Shown here piece after piece: positions 16,408 to 26,900 of a stretch of 64,000 nucleotides of DNA. Both the position numbers and the translations under genes were made by a program. Positions within the stretch are counted from its first letter, which is position 1; each line of letters starts with the position of its first letter. The stretch is from Sutterella megalosphaeroides (GTDB lineage Bacteria > Pseudomonadota > Gammaproteobacteria > Burkholderiales > Burkholderiaceae_F), in NCBI RefSeq assembly GCF_003609995.1, contig NZ_AP018786.1, positions 1,870,001-1,934,000 on the forward strand, given 5' to 3'. Below the pieces are notes generated by a model, which saw only the letters and a list, made by a program, of their open reading frames with translations, was not told the DNA's origin and did not search any database.

Positions 16408-16510
16408 GAAAAATCCTTGGTAGTCCGAAAATGGGTGGCTGCTCGTCAAAGCCGTACAAAAAGCGATCAAAGTAGCGTACGAGGAAGCGAACAGGGATGC
16501 AATCAGGAGG

Positions 16511-16535
16511 AAAGGCGCTTATCAAATACGCCTTT
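16511..16535 (-). terminator. Weak hairpin after kpsS
   Basis: AAAGGCG and CGCCTTT form a 7-bp stem around an 11-nt loop just beyond the kpsS stop. On the minus strand it is followed by a pyrimidine-rich TTTCCTCCT stretch rather than a clean U-run, so termination is probably partial. Confidence 0.35.
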
Positions 16536-16556
16536 CGACACTCTGTTCCTTCGTGT

Positions 16557-18107
16557 TCAGACGGTTTTTTCCCCAACACGTCCGGAAGGCACAGCCTCAA
16601 GACTGGCGACGACCTCCGCCACCCCTTGTTCTTCGGCAAGGCGAAGCACCATCATGCCGCTCTTGGGTTTCGTGCGTTCCGAGCGCGCAAAGCGCTCCAC
16701 GGCGTCCTCTGCCGCGAGTTTCATCGCCTTGTCCGTATAGAAGTTCCCCCGCACGAGCGCTCTCTCGCCCAAGACGCGCTTGAAATCCCGATAGAGTTCC
16801 GGGTCGGGCGCTTGAGGGGCCCGCCAGAAGCGGTCGAGCGTGACGTAGGGAAGGCACTGCGTGAGGCCTCTTAAGTTGTAGATCGACCGCCCCAAGCAAT
16901 AGACGGGCTTACCCGCTTCGAGCGCCATCAACCCCACGGTGCTGTTCACAAGCACGACGCCTCGCGAACCGCGGATCATCTTCATCGTATTGCCGTCTTC
17001 GACATACGTCACACGGTCTTCGATCCCGAGCTCCCGCGCGAAGCCGCGGATGAAGTCCCCGTAACGAATGAGACCGTTGTCAAGGGGATGGTTGCGTATC
17101 AGAAGGCGCGTTTTGGGAAACGCACAGCGCGCAAAGGACGAAAGCACGTCCGCAATCGCTTCCTGCACGCGTACGTACGGGGAATAAAGCTGAATCTGAC
17201 TGTCGGTAACGAGCTGGAGCGGAAAGAAGAAGTAGGGTTCCGTCCGCTCTTCGAAGGCCTTCAGGGTCTCCTGCGAGGTCTTGGCACGCGACGCGCGCTT
17301 GAGGTAGCGCGGCAAAATCCCCAGAAGCTCGAAAAAGATGTTCGTCGGGCGGTGGGTGCGGTAGTGACGGTACTTGGGCCAGAGGAAGAAATTCCCCGCA
17401 TGGTGAAGAATCGCCTTCGTCACCTTGTCGTGGAGGTCGTTCTCAAGCTTTGCTTCCGTCGGATCCGGCAGGTCCTGCGCCAGGGCATGGATTTCCTTCG
17501 GGTTCGTGGGGAGAGACGACCGCCCGTTGACGCCGTTTTCTTCGAGCGTTGAAAAGCCCGAACGGAGATACCCTTCTTCAAACACCCACACGCGGATCCC
17601 GCGCACGTGCGCGAGTCGCACCGCTTCCCAATGCAAAGGTCGCCAGTCGCCGTAGAGGCAAATGTCCGTGATGCCGCGTTCGCGATAGAGGTCCCCCACC
17701 CACTCGGGCCAGCCGTAGATGTCTCCGGTGTAGGCAATGGCGGGATTCGTGAGGCCCCAGAGCACCGCATCCCCGCCGCAAAAGTTCACCTTGGCGACCG
17801 TGGCACCTTCCGCGCGCAGGCGGTCGGCGAGACGACGGAAGAAGAGACTCTGAGGGCCCTGAAGAAGAAGGAAAGAACGACCCGAGAGCGATCCTGAGGT
17901 GGCAGCAGTAGCGGAGGATTTCGATTGCTCGGATATTTCCGGAGAAGTCAACGTAGACGATGAATTTGAAGCCTTTGCCAAGGGAGCAGTTTCCGCTCCG
18001 GGACGACGAATGCGGTTTTTCTCCGCCGAACGCTTCTCCGGGCGGCCTTTCGACTTTACATCCTTACCGCGAGCCGTAGACGACGATTGTTGGGTGACCT
18101 CTTTCAT
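16557..18107 (-). CDS. kpsS: Capsule Kdo transferase KpsS with basic N-terminal extension
   Basis: The KpsS enzyme adds the first beta-Kdo to the lipid acceptor of the capsule. Recognisable elements are LLLQGPQSLFFRRLADRL, the FEEGYLRSG motif near residue 182, RNHPLDNG near 340 and VNSTVGLMALEAGKPVYCLG near 380-400, all typical of KpsS/LipB-type capsule proteins. The protein is 516 aa against ~390 in E. coli. About 75 extra N-terminal residues are rich in Ser, Lys and Arg and look disordered. The gene is divergent from kpsU, 132 bp away, so a promoter for the leftward capsule transcript probably lies in that gap. No clear ribosome site precedes the ATG, so a start somewhat downstream, removing part of the extension, is possible. 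Confidence 0.92.
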   Translation of the reverse strand: MKEVTQQSSSTARGKDVKSKGRPEKRSAEKNRIRRPGAETAPLAKASNSSSTLTSPEISEQSKSSATAATSGSLSGRSFLLLQGPQSLFFRRLADRLRAEGATVAKVNFCGGDAVLWGLTNPAIAYTGDIYGWPEWVGDLYRERGITDICLYGDWRPLHWEAVRLAHVRGIRVWVFEEGYLRSGFSTLEENGVNGRSSLPTNPKEIHALAQDLPDPTEAKLENDLHDKVTKAILHHAGNFFLWPKYRHYRTHRPTNIFFELLGILPRYLKRASRAKTSQETLKAFEERTEPYFFFPLQLVTDSQIQLYSPYVRVQEAIADVLSSFARCAFPKTRLLIRNHPLDNGLIRYGDFIRGFARELGIEDRVTYVEDGNTMKMIRGSRGVVLVNSTVGLMALEAGKPVYCLGRSIYNLRGLTQCLPYVTLDRFWRAPQAPDPELYRDFKRVLGERALVRGNFYTDKAMKLAAEDAVERFARSERTKPKSGMMVLRLAEEQGVAEVVASLEAVPSGRVGEKTV

Positions 18108-18239
18108 TTTTTTCTACAATAGATCCTCTCCGTCGGGATCCCGAAAGTTTATCAAAGCGGGCCGCGACGGCGGTTTTACGTTTTACATTACCTTCGACGA
18201 CGATTCTTCCCGACCGTGGGCGGATCGTTTTCCAAACCG

Positions 18240-19010
18240 ATGTCCTACACCATTCTCATCCCCGCGCGCATGCACTCCAAGCGCCTTCCGGACAAACCCC
18301 TCAAGCTTCTTGCCGGGAAACCCATGATTGTGAGGGTTGTCGAAAATGTTCGCGGTACCTCCGCCGAACGCATCGTCGTGGCCACGGATCATGAAGCCAT
18401 TTTTGACGCTTGCCGCCAGGAAGGCATCGAATGTGTCATGACCCGACACGACCACCGCACCGGAACCGATCGTCTGAGCGAAGCCGTTACGAAGCTCGGG
18501 CTTCCCGACGACGCCGTCGTCGTGAACGTTCAGGGTGACGAACCCATGATCCCCACGTCGGTCGTCGATCGCGTGGCTCAACTTCTCGTCGAACATCCGG
18601 AATGCGCCATCGCCACGGCCGCCCATCCGATCGACGATGTCGAAAGCTTCCTCAACCCCAACATCGTGAAGGTCGTGCTCGACGGTCGCGGCAACGCGTT
18701 GACCTTCTCCCGTGCGCCCATCCCCTGGCCCGACGGCTGCGAGTCCCCGAAGGCGCTCACCGCCCTGCCGGAAGGTTGCCATCCCCTTCACCACATGGGG
18801 ATCTACGCCTACCGCGTCGGATTTCTCAAGAAGTTCCCGACCCTTCCCCGTGCGCCGATGGAAGCGGCCGAGAGCCTCGAGCAGCTTCGCGCGCTCTACA
18901 ACGGCGACAAAATCGCCGTGACCGTGCTCGAAGAGTCCCTCCCCGCAGGTGTCGATACCGCCGAGGACCTCGAACGTCTGCAAGCTGCGTATTCTCAGAA
19001 AAACGCGTAA
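18240..19010 (+). CDS. kpsU: CMP-Kdo synthetase KpsU/KdsB
   Basis: Couples CTP to Kdo, giving the CMP-Kdo donor for KpsC and KpsS (and for lipid A core). The N-terminal IPARMHSKRLPDKPL, followed by GKPMIVRVVENV, matches the KdsB/KpsU pattern, as do VNVQGDEPMIP and HMGIYAYRVGFLKKF further on. At 256 residues the length is right. An upstream GTG at 18216 is in frame, but the ATG at 18240 gives the family N-terminus (MSYTILIPAR). It is the only capsule gene on the plus strand; it is followed by a strong terminator and faces the oxoamine synthase gene. Whether it is the only CMP-Kdo synthetase of the cell (kdsB) or a capsule-specific second copy (kpsU) cannot be decided here. Confidence 0.95.
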   Translation: MSYTILIPARMHSKRLPDKPLKLLAGKPMIVRVVENVRGTSAERIVVATDHEAIFDACRQEGIECVMTRHDHRTGTDRLSEAVTKLGLPDDAVVVNVQGDEPMIPTSVVDRVAQLLVEHPECAIATAAHPIDDVESFLNPNIVKVVLDGRGNALTFSRAPIPWPDGCESPKALTALPEGCHPLHHMGIYAYRVGFLKKFPTLPRAPMEAAESLEQLRALYNGDKIAVTVLEESLPAGVDTAEDLERLQAAYSQKNA

Positions 19011-19028
19011 CTACACCTTGCGTTACCG

Positions 19029-19064
19029 AACGGAGGCGAGCTTTGCGGCTCGCCTCCGTTTTTT
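19029..19064 (+). terminator. Rho-independent terminator after kpsU
   Basis: AACGGAGGCGAGC pairs perfectly with GCTCGCCTCCGTT across a 6-nt loop and is followed by a run of T. It lies between two convergent genes and may serve both directions, though only the plus-strand side has a good U-tract. Confidence 0.92.
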
Positions 19065-19089
19065 CGTACCCGCAGTGCCCTCAGTTCCC

Positions 19090-20481
19090 TTACCGCCCCA
19101 TCGCGGCCACGTCTTCGCGGGCCTTCGGGAGCTCTTCCACCACGATGTCGATCGCACGACGGACGTGCTCCACGTCGTGCGCGGCGGAAAGGAAAAAGCG
19201 CAGACGCGCGGCACCTTCTTCGACGACGGGGTAGATGATGGGCATCACGTTCACGTGTCGGGCGAAAAGACGCGCGGCGAGCTTCCCCGCAAGCAAGGAG
19301 CTTCCGAGCATGATCGGCACCACCGCATAGCCTTCCGCAGCCCCGGTATCAAGGCCCTTCTCTTTGGCGTAGCGCACGAACTCGTGACTCACCACCTGAA
19401 GCTTCGCGACGCGTTCGGGTTCGGCGAGCATCAGTTCGATCGCACGGCGCGATGCGGCCGCCAAGACGGGCGACATCCCGACGCTGTAGACGAACCCGGG
19501 CGAGGTGAATTTCAAGAGTTCCACGAGCCCCTTCGTCCCCGCGATATACCCGCCGCAGCCGCAGCAGGTTTTGGACAACGTCCCCATCCAGAGGTCGACG
19601 AGCTTGGGGTCGACCCCGAAGTGCTCGAACGTCCCGCGACCGGTCTTACCCAGAACCCCCAACGCGTGCGCTTCGTCGACCATGAGGAAGCACCCCCAGG
19701 TTTTCTTGAGGCGCAGAAGTCCCGGCAGGTCGCAGATGTTCCCGTCCATCGAGAAGACGCCTTCCGTCACGATCAAAGCGCGCTGCGCCTTCGGGCGGTG
19801 TTCCTTCAGGAGGCGCTCCAAGGCGGCCGTATCGTTGTGGGGGTAGCTGATGCGACGCGCCCCGGAGGCGAGCGCCCCCATCACGATCGAATTGTGCGCG
19901 AGCGCGTCGTGAAAGATCACGTCCTGGGGGCCGAAGAGCTTTCCGATCGTGGAAACGTTCGTCGCGTGGCCGCTCACATAGACAATCGCGTCTTCGGTTT
20001 CGTAAAGGTCCGCAATCGTCTTTTCAAGCGCACGGTGCGGGGGTCGTTCGCCCGACACCAAGCGCGAAGCCGACGCGCTCGTTCCCCACCGCTCCATCGC
20101 CTCGATGCCGGCCTTTTCAAGCTCCGGGTGCCCGTTCAGATCGAGGTAGTCGTAGGTCGAGAAATTGAGGAAAGGAACGCCGCCGATGCGGGTCTCGGCT
20201 TTTGCGATCCCGTCGTGGCACTGAAAGAAGGGATTCAGAATCCCCGCGCGTTCGGCGACGCTCTGCTCCATGCGGAGCTGCTTCAGAGCGGGAAACTCTT
20301 CAAAGGAGAGGGTCTTCGGGTCCGGAGTCCAGCGGGCTTCGTCGAGCGCACGGCCGCCGGCCGAGCCGGCAGCCCCGGAAGCCCCAGCCGCACCACTAGC
20401 GGCGTTCTTCTTCAGCCGCGCGAGCAGATTCGAGCGGTCCGCGCTCGTCAGTCCGAAAATCGAATTTTGTTTGTCGGTCAC
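19090..20481 (-). CDS. PLP-dependent alpha-oxoamine synthase (BioF/serine palmitoyltransferase family)
   Basis: A 463-residue fold-type I PLP enzyme. The Schiff-base lysine lies in GTLSKTCCGCGG near residue 303, and MVDEAHALGVLG carries the PLP-binding Asp and His. These enzymes condense an amino acid with an acyl thioester, losing CO2, to give an alpha-amino ketone (BioF, Kbl, serine palmitoyltransferase). At ~460 aa it is longer than BioF (~385), because an N-terminal region with an Ala/Gly-rich linker precedes the catalytic core. No biotin genes are nearby. The next gene upstream is a PKS ending in a carrier protein with no thioesterase, so this enzyme is the obvious candidate to offload the chain. 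A comparable gene (wcbT) is in the B. pseudomallei capsule locus. A GTG at 20481 after a GAGAG site is chosen over an in-frame TTG at 20496. Confidence 0.88.
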   Translation of the reverse strand: MTDKQNSIFGLTSADRSNLLARLKKNAASGAAGASGAAGSAGGRALDEARWTPDPKTLSFEEFPALKQLRMEQSVAERAGILNPFFQCHDGIAKAETRIGGVPFLNFSTYDYLDLNGHPELEKAGIEAMERWGTSASASRLVSGERPPHRALEKTIADLYETEDAIVYVSGHATNVSTIGKLFGPQDVIFHDALAHNSIVMGALASGARRISYPHNDTAALERLLKEHRPKAQRALIVTEGVFSMDGNICDLPGLLRLKKTWGCFLMVDEAHALGVLGKTGRGTFEHFGVDPKLVDLWMGTLSKTCCGCGGYIAGTKGLVELLKFTSPGFVYSVGMSPVLAAASRRAIELMLAEPERVAKLQVVSHEFVRYAKEKGLDTGAAEGYAVVPIMLGSSLLAGKLAARLFARHVNVMPIIYPVVEEGAARLRFFLSAAHDVEHVRRAIDIVVEELPKAREDVAAMGR

Positions 20482-20912
20482 GGGAATTTCTCTCAAAAGT
20501 CTTGTGGTTGCTTTTGTCGGTGTTTTCGCTGTTTTCGCTTGTTTCGCTTTTTGCCGTTTGGCTTTCCTGCCGTCTTCGTCTTCGTCGAATCCGTCGCCTC
20601 GCGTGCGTTCCTCCGCGGTTCGGTTGCCCGAGAGCGTAACGCAAAACGCGACAAGCGTCGCTTGCGCTCAAAAAACGGTGACGAACGTTGAAGGCCGTCG
20701 GGAAGCGGGGAAGGCGGGCGAAGGACGGTGAAGGATTCGAAAGGACTCGAAGAGCAGACCTCCGAAAAAGCATCGGGCGCTCGAGCCCCTTGCCTCTTTC
20801 GGGGACGGCGTGCGGGTTGCACGCCCGCCGTCCCCGATTCCTTACCGACTCCTCGGCGACTCTTCGGCGTTCCTTCAGTCCTTCACCTCACTTCACCTCA
20901 CCTCAGCTCGAT
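20482..20912. other. Gap between PKS and oxoamine synthase genes
   Basis: No convincing gene. Reading frames here encode only low-complexity basic sequence. The stretch contains a large imperfect hairpin at 20801-20835 (GGGGACGGC against GCCGTCCCC, with an inner GTGC/GCAC pair) and a short CTCACTTCAC-type repeat at about 20881-20910. The hairpin could attenuate transcription between the two genes, or act in mRNA processing. No U-run follows it on the minus strand. Confidence 0.5.
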
Positions 20913-23900
20913 TCACGCCCCCTTCCCCGAAGCCCCGACGTCCGCGAGGACGCCTTCCTTCAGTTCGGCGGAGAGTGCGACCCCGTGACGGTGCGCGAGA
21001 TCGTCGAGCGTCTGTTCGCCTTCGTTCTTGACGTTCAACATCTTCCAGAAGCGCTCGGCCATCGTGCGAATCGTCGCACCGCCCGAAAGCGACACGGCGG
21101 GGATCTTGAATCCAAGACGCTCTTCGAGCGCAGCCGCCAATTCCACCACCATGAGGGAGTCCATCCCCAAGTCCGCCACGGGCTGGTGGGCGTTCAATTC
21201 CGAGGCCGCCACACCCATGAGTTTCGCCACTTCCGATGCAACGAGCTCGGTGAGGATTCCGACCGCCTCTTCTTCGCTCTTACCCGTCAGCAAGTCGCGA
21301 ATCGAACCCGCATCGGCGCGCTTTTCCCCGACCGTCGCCCAAATCCCCGCAAAGCGCGGATCGCGTGCGGCAGGCAATTGGTCCACGCGGCTCCAGTCGA
21401 TCGCAAAGAAGTGGAGCGGCGTACGGCCGCCCTTTTCCACCATGGCGTCAAGGGCCGCCAAGACTTCCGTCGAATCGAGTGCCGGAGTACCCAAGGTCGA
21501 CTCGAGGATCTTCTTCGCGCTCGGGTTGACTTTCAGCATCCCGACGTCGCCGACCGGACCCCAGCCGATCACACGCGAAACGAAACCCGCACGACGGGCG
21601 CGTTCCGCGAGGACTTCCAGCGCGGCGTTCGCCGCCACGTAGTTCGCCTGACCGGGGTTCCCAAGCAAGACCGTAGCGGAAGAGAAAAGGACGCAGAAGG
21701 GAGCGGTCTTCTTTTCGAACGCTTCAACCTTTTCCTCTTCTTCCTCAGCCTTCGCTTCTTCCCGAGCCTTATGGGCCTCAAGCGCCGCCAGGAGGTTTTC
21801 CGCCCCCTTCACCTTCGGCCCCCAGACGCGCTCGCACGCTTCCCGCGTCAGGTTCGGGATCATGGCGTCCGCCAACACCCCGGCCGCGTGCACGACGCCC
21901 GCCAAGGGGGGCATCGTTTCCAGGACCGAAAGAAGCGTCGTCACGACGGCAGTGCGGTCACCCGCAATGTCCAAAGCCGGAGCCGCAACCTTGAGCCCCG
22001 CGAAGCGTTCTTCCAAAGACCGCACGAATTCGGCCGCGTCCTGATCCGCCAAGCCGCGACGCGAGAGAAGGACGAGCCCCGTCGCACCCGCACGGGCGTA
22101 GTGTTCCGCGGCCTTCCGCCCCAAGCCCCCGAGACCGCCCGAGAGGACGACCGTACGACCCGAAACGGAACGCGGAAGGGCTTCGGTCGAAACCGGCGTT
22201 TCCTTCACGTCATGCACGTCATGCACGTCATGCGCTTCATGCGTTTCAGCAGCTTCGTCGGTCGCTTCGCTTTGCGTGCGATACGCGACGACGAGCTTTC
22301 CGATATGAACGGAACTTTGCATCGTCGCAAAGGCGTCGCCCGCCGCATCCGCGGGGAAGATCATGAGGGGCAACGGACGGAAGACGCCCTCTTCGAAGCG
22401 CGCGAGGAGCTCGCGGAAGAGGTCCGAAGCGAGCGCCGGGCAGTCGACCAACATCTGGTCGACGTCGATACCGAAGTAGGAGATATTGCGACGGAAGGGT
22501 CGCAGGAACATCGGGCTGTCGGCGTAGAAGTCGCGCTTACCGAGCTCGAGGAACCGTCCGAAGGGTGCCAAAAGCCCCAGGGACTTTTCGGCGCCGTTCC
22601 CTGCCAAGGAGTTGAGCACGAGGTCCACCCCGCGCCCCTTCGTATCGCGTCGGATTTCGTCCGCAAAGGCGAGCGAGCGCGAATCGTAGACGTGTTTGAC
22701 GCCCAAGCGCTTCAGAAGCGACCGCTTCGCGTCCGACCCTGCGGTTGCGAAGACTTCGAGCCCCAGGTGGGCGGCGATCTGAATGGCCGCCAGCCCCGCA
22801 CCGCCCGCGGCGCCGTGAATGAGGATCGACTCCCCGCGGCGCGCGCGACCGAGGTAATGAATCGCGTACCAGGAGGTAAAGAACGCAACCGGAACGGAAG
22901 CCGCTTCGGCAAAGGTAAGGTTCGAGGGCTTCTTCGCCACGGCTTCTTCCGTCGTACGCACGACCGTGCTGAAGCACGCGGGGGCAAAGGCCACGACGGC
23001 GTCGCCCGGCTTCACGCTCGTGACGCTCTTACCCGTACGGCGCACCACACCCGAGGCTTCCAAGCCCATCGTCGGACCCGAGAACCCGTTTTCGAGCGCT
23101 TCTTCAGGCAGCAACCCCATCGCCCACATGACGTCGCGGAAGTTGAAACCCGTCGCACGGACGTCGATTTCGACTTCGGTGTCGCCCAAGGGGGCGGTGA
23201 AGCGGTCCGACTTCCAGTAGAGGTGGTCGAGCTTGCCCGGAACGTCAAAAGCGAGCGTACGGCGGGGCGTGAGGTCGCCCTCCTTCGAAGAAGACGAAGC
23301 CCTCGAAGAAAGCGAAGCGGTCCCAGAGGTCTCAGAGGTCGCACCCTGCAATTCCTCAGCCTCGTCCGAGAGGTCGCACGTTTCGACGTAGCGTCGGTAG
23401 AGGCGCCCTTCGGAAACGGCCGTTTCGCTTTCGAATTGCGCAACCGATTCCTTCGGTTCTTCACCCGATGCTTCATCCGAACGTGCCGTCCCCCCGGCCG
23501 TGAAGCCGCGAAGGAGTTCCACGGAGGCGCGCTCGATCGATGCGTCCGTTCCGTCCTGAAGAGCAACCGTGCGCACCGTCACCGACGGGCATTCGTTCGC
23601 AAAGACGCGCAGAAGCCCCACGGCCGCACGGGCGGCGGGGGATTCCACCTCATCCGCACCCGTCGTGCACGGCACGCCCGAGAGCGCATCCGTAACCACG
23701 ACGACCTCAAGCCCGGCAGGAAGAGTTCCCGCCTTTTCCGCCGCCACCGCGGCGCGGCAGAAGGCGAAGAGTTCGTGCGGGAAGGCGTCCGCGGCTTCAG
23801 AAACGTACGGTTCGTTCTTTTCGATCTTTTCGCTAGTCGTCTTCACGAGGTCGAAGAACCCGAGGATACGCGTACCCGCGGGCAACGCAGCGAGCCGTTC

Positions 23901-26900
23901 GTTCCAAGCGACAGTGAGGCGCTCAAGCATATCGGAATCGTCACGCGTTTCACTCGATTCGGAGTGTTCGCTGCCGCCCGACACCGTCACGAGCTCAACC
24001 CCCGTCGTGCGAACGAGCGTCGAGAGAAGCGAAGCACGCGCAGCCGAAAGGGTCGAACCGTCGCCCTCTTCCTTCCCGTCCGTCAAGAAGCCTTCCGCCG
24101 ACGCCCCCGCAACGATGCGAAGACGGTCCGCGGGGAGGAAAGCCAAGAGCGACGCCGTCGTGCCCTCCGTCGTGCCATGAAGGGCGCGATCCTCTTCGGC
24201 GCTCTCAACCACCGCCGCAATCAGCATGCGGGGGGCAAGCCCCGTTTCTTCCGTATCGACGCGCGAAGCGGCAAAGCCCGCGCGTTCCAAAGCGGCAAGC
24301 CACGCGGCTTCGTCGGCAAGGGGCCCCGAGTAGGTACCGTTCCCTTCCGCATGCCACCAGGCGGCGTCCGCCCCGTTGAGGATGTCCGCCATCGTGTTGG
24401 GGGCTTCTTCAACGAGGAAAAGCGGCGCACCCGGAAGCATTCGAGCAGCCAAGGTCTTGAGGCACGCCGCGGGGTCCGCGAGGAACGCGAGCCCCTCGGG
24501 GAGGAGCACCGCGTCGAAGTAAGCATTCGAGAACGTATCGGCAAGCTGCGCGATCCCCGTCACCTTCACGCGGGGGTTTTCCGCGTATTCGGCACGAAGG
24601 CGCTCCAACATCGACGCTTCTTCCGAGTCGTCGGCGGCGATCACCAGCGTCACCGAGCGCGGGAGGGTCGAGGCCAAAAGCTTCGCGTAAGTCGAGCCCG
24701 AGCGGGTAACGAGAAGAATGTTCGGACGAACGGGGGTCTTCTTCGCTTCGAGTGCCTCCGTCACTTCGCGTACGTACCGGCACACGGCATAGGGCGCAAG
24801 AGCGCGCTTGGGCATGCGCTCGAACAAAGCCTTCATCACGGTCGCGCGCTTCGGGAAGACGACGTCGGCGGTGACGTCGCCCGCCACCAAGTCCGCACGA
24901 CGGGCGTCGAGCGTATCAAGAGCCGTGAGTTCCGGCCACAATTCGGGGCTTTCCGCCAAAACCGTACGGAAGAGGTCGTCGCAGGCGGGACAGTCGGCGG
25001 CAGAGAGCACGCGCACAAGCCCGTCCTTTCTTTCCGCAAGGCCGTTTTCCACCATCCGGTCAACGAGCACCTTCGCCCAGGGCTCCGCCTCTTCGGCAAG
25101 CCACGCTCCGTTCGTCAAGAGCGTCTCTTCCGCCACCCATTCGTCCTTCACGGGAACGGATTCGCAGAGACCCGCGAGGACGGTCCACATAAGGAGCGTA
25201 TCCGCATCGAGCGCGGCTTCGGGGTTCCATTCCATGGAACGGGCGGTGTCGGAAAGGGCGCGGGAGAGCGCACGACGAAGGCGAGAGACGTCGGCGGTCG
25301 TCCCTTCAGTCGTGGTGCCATTCGACTTTTCACCCGGCTCTTCGACCTTCCCTTCGCACGTCGCTCCGTTTTTCACTTCGGCGAAGATCGACGCACGGTC
25401 CGTATCGGCCGCGTACCAGGCTTCGGAGTAGAAAGCAGGGAGCACGCCCTTCGCTTTCTTATGAACGCGCAGGAACCGTACGCCTTCGAGGCGCGCGAGC
25501 ACGTCGCCCTTCGCGTCGTAGAGCGTGTAGAGGGCCTTGGCGGAGCGGTCCGTGAGGCTCAGGAGGTCCGCGGTCGCCCAAACGGGCGTGCCGCGCTCCC
25601 AAATCACGGTGCGCTCGAACCACGTAGGCAAATAGGTCGCACGAGAGGAAGCCCCGGAAGTCTTTTCGGAATTCTCACGAGCCGCTTTCGCATTCGCCGC
25701 CGCTTCTTCAAGCGCGAAGAAAAGCCCCTGAAGCGCACCGTCCACGAGCGCGGGCGAAAGCCCCTCGCCGCGGTCCGCTTCTTCGGATCGGCTCGCGAGC
25801 TTGACGACGACGCGGTGCGTGCCCGCAGCACGCTCCTTCGTTTCGAGCGTCTCAAGGCCGATGCGGGCGGATTCCGAATCGTCCTTCACGAAAAGGGCCG
25901 CTTCGATCGGGCGGAAGGCGCCCGCGTAGCAAAGACCTTCGGCCGCAAGCCGCTCGTAGAAGGGTTCGATGTCAAACGTCTTTTCGGCGTCGCGCAGGAA
26001 CGCTTCCGGGTTGACGGCCGCAGGACGCGGGGCATCCGAAACGGTCGCACGGCCCGAGAGGTTGACGAGAGCGTCGTCCTCGGACATTTCGTCGCGGGTC
26101 GAAAGCGTCAGCGTCCCCGCATCGTCCACCTTGGTGGAAAAAACCTTCGCGGGGGCGTCCGCGAGAGGAGCGGGACGCAGGATCATGAGGTTCTTGAGCT
26201 CAAGCGCACGCTCGGGGGCGAGCGCACGGCGGGCGGCCTCGGCCGCGACCTCAAGGAACCCCGCCGCCGGGAAGAGCACCGTCGCATCGATCTCGTGGCC
26301 TGCGAGCCACGGACGCGTCTGAAGGTCGAAGACCGCCTCCCAGGCGTTTTTCGCGTGCGGGATGCGACGCCCGAGAAGCGGGTGCTCCTCGGGGTCGCGA
26401 ACAAAAAGTCGGCGCGATTCCGGCGTCGCTTCCGCCCAGAAGCGCTTTTTGGCCCAGCGGTAGCGCGGAAGCGTACGGTCGCGGGAAACGGCGGGCCACG
26501 CAGCGAGCAAAGCCGCGTGCGGCCAGGCGGCGGCAACCGTTGCCGCCGATCGACCCCACGCCGAAGCCGCATCCTCGCGGCGCATGACGAAAAGGGTCTT
26601 CGCGTCGACCGACTTCGTCTTCGCGATCGCGCGCACGTACCCCGTCAGAATCCCGTGGGGACCCACTTCGACAAAGCGGTCGACGCCGAGATCGAGGAGC
26701 GTTTCGACGGCCGACTCAAAGCGCACGGCTTCGCGGATGTTGCGCCACCAGTAGTCGGCCGTGAGCTTTTCACCCTCCGTCACCTTCCCGTCGACGCTCG
26801 ACACAAAGAGCGTGCGGGAGGCCTTCGGGGAAAGGCGCCCGAGCGTACGTCGCACGTCCCCTTCCAAGGGCGCCATGCGGGAGCTGTGGAAGGCGTAGGG

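Noticed and set aside
19090-20481. Reading the oxoamine synthase as BioF for biotin synthesis
   Set aside because: No other biotin gene is present, the protein is longer than BioF, and its neighbours are a thioesterase-less PKS and capsule genes.
20493-20822. A 109-codon minus-strand frame between PKS and oxoamine synthase
   Set aside because: Extremely basic, low-complexity residues (KKRNKRKQRKHRQKQ); probably non-coding GC-rich DNA.
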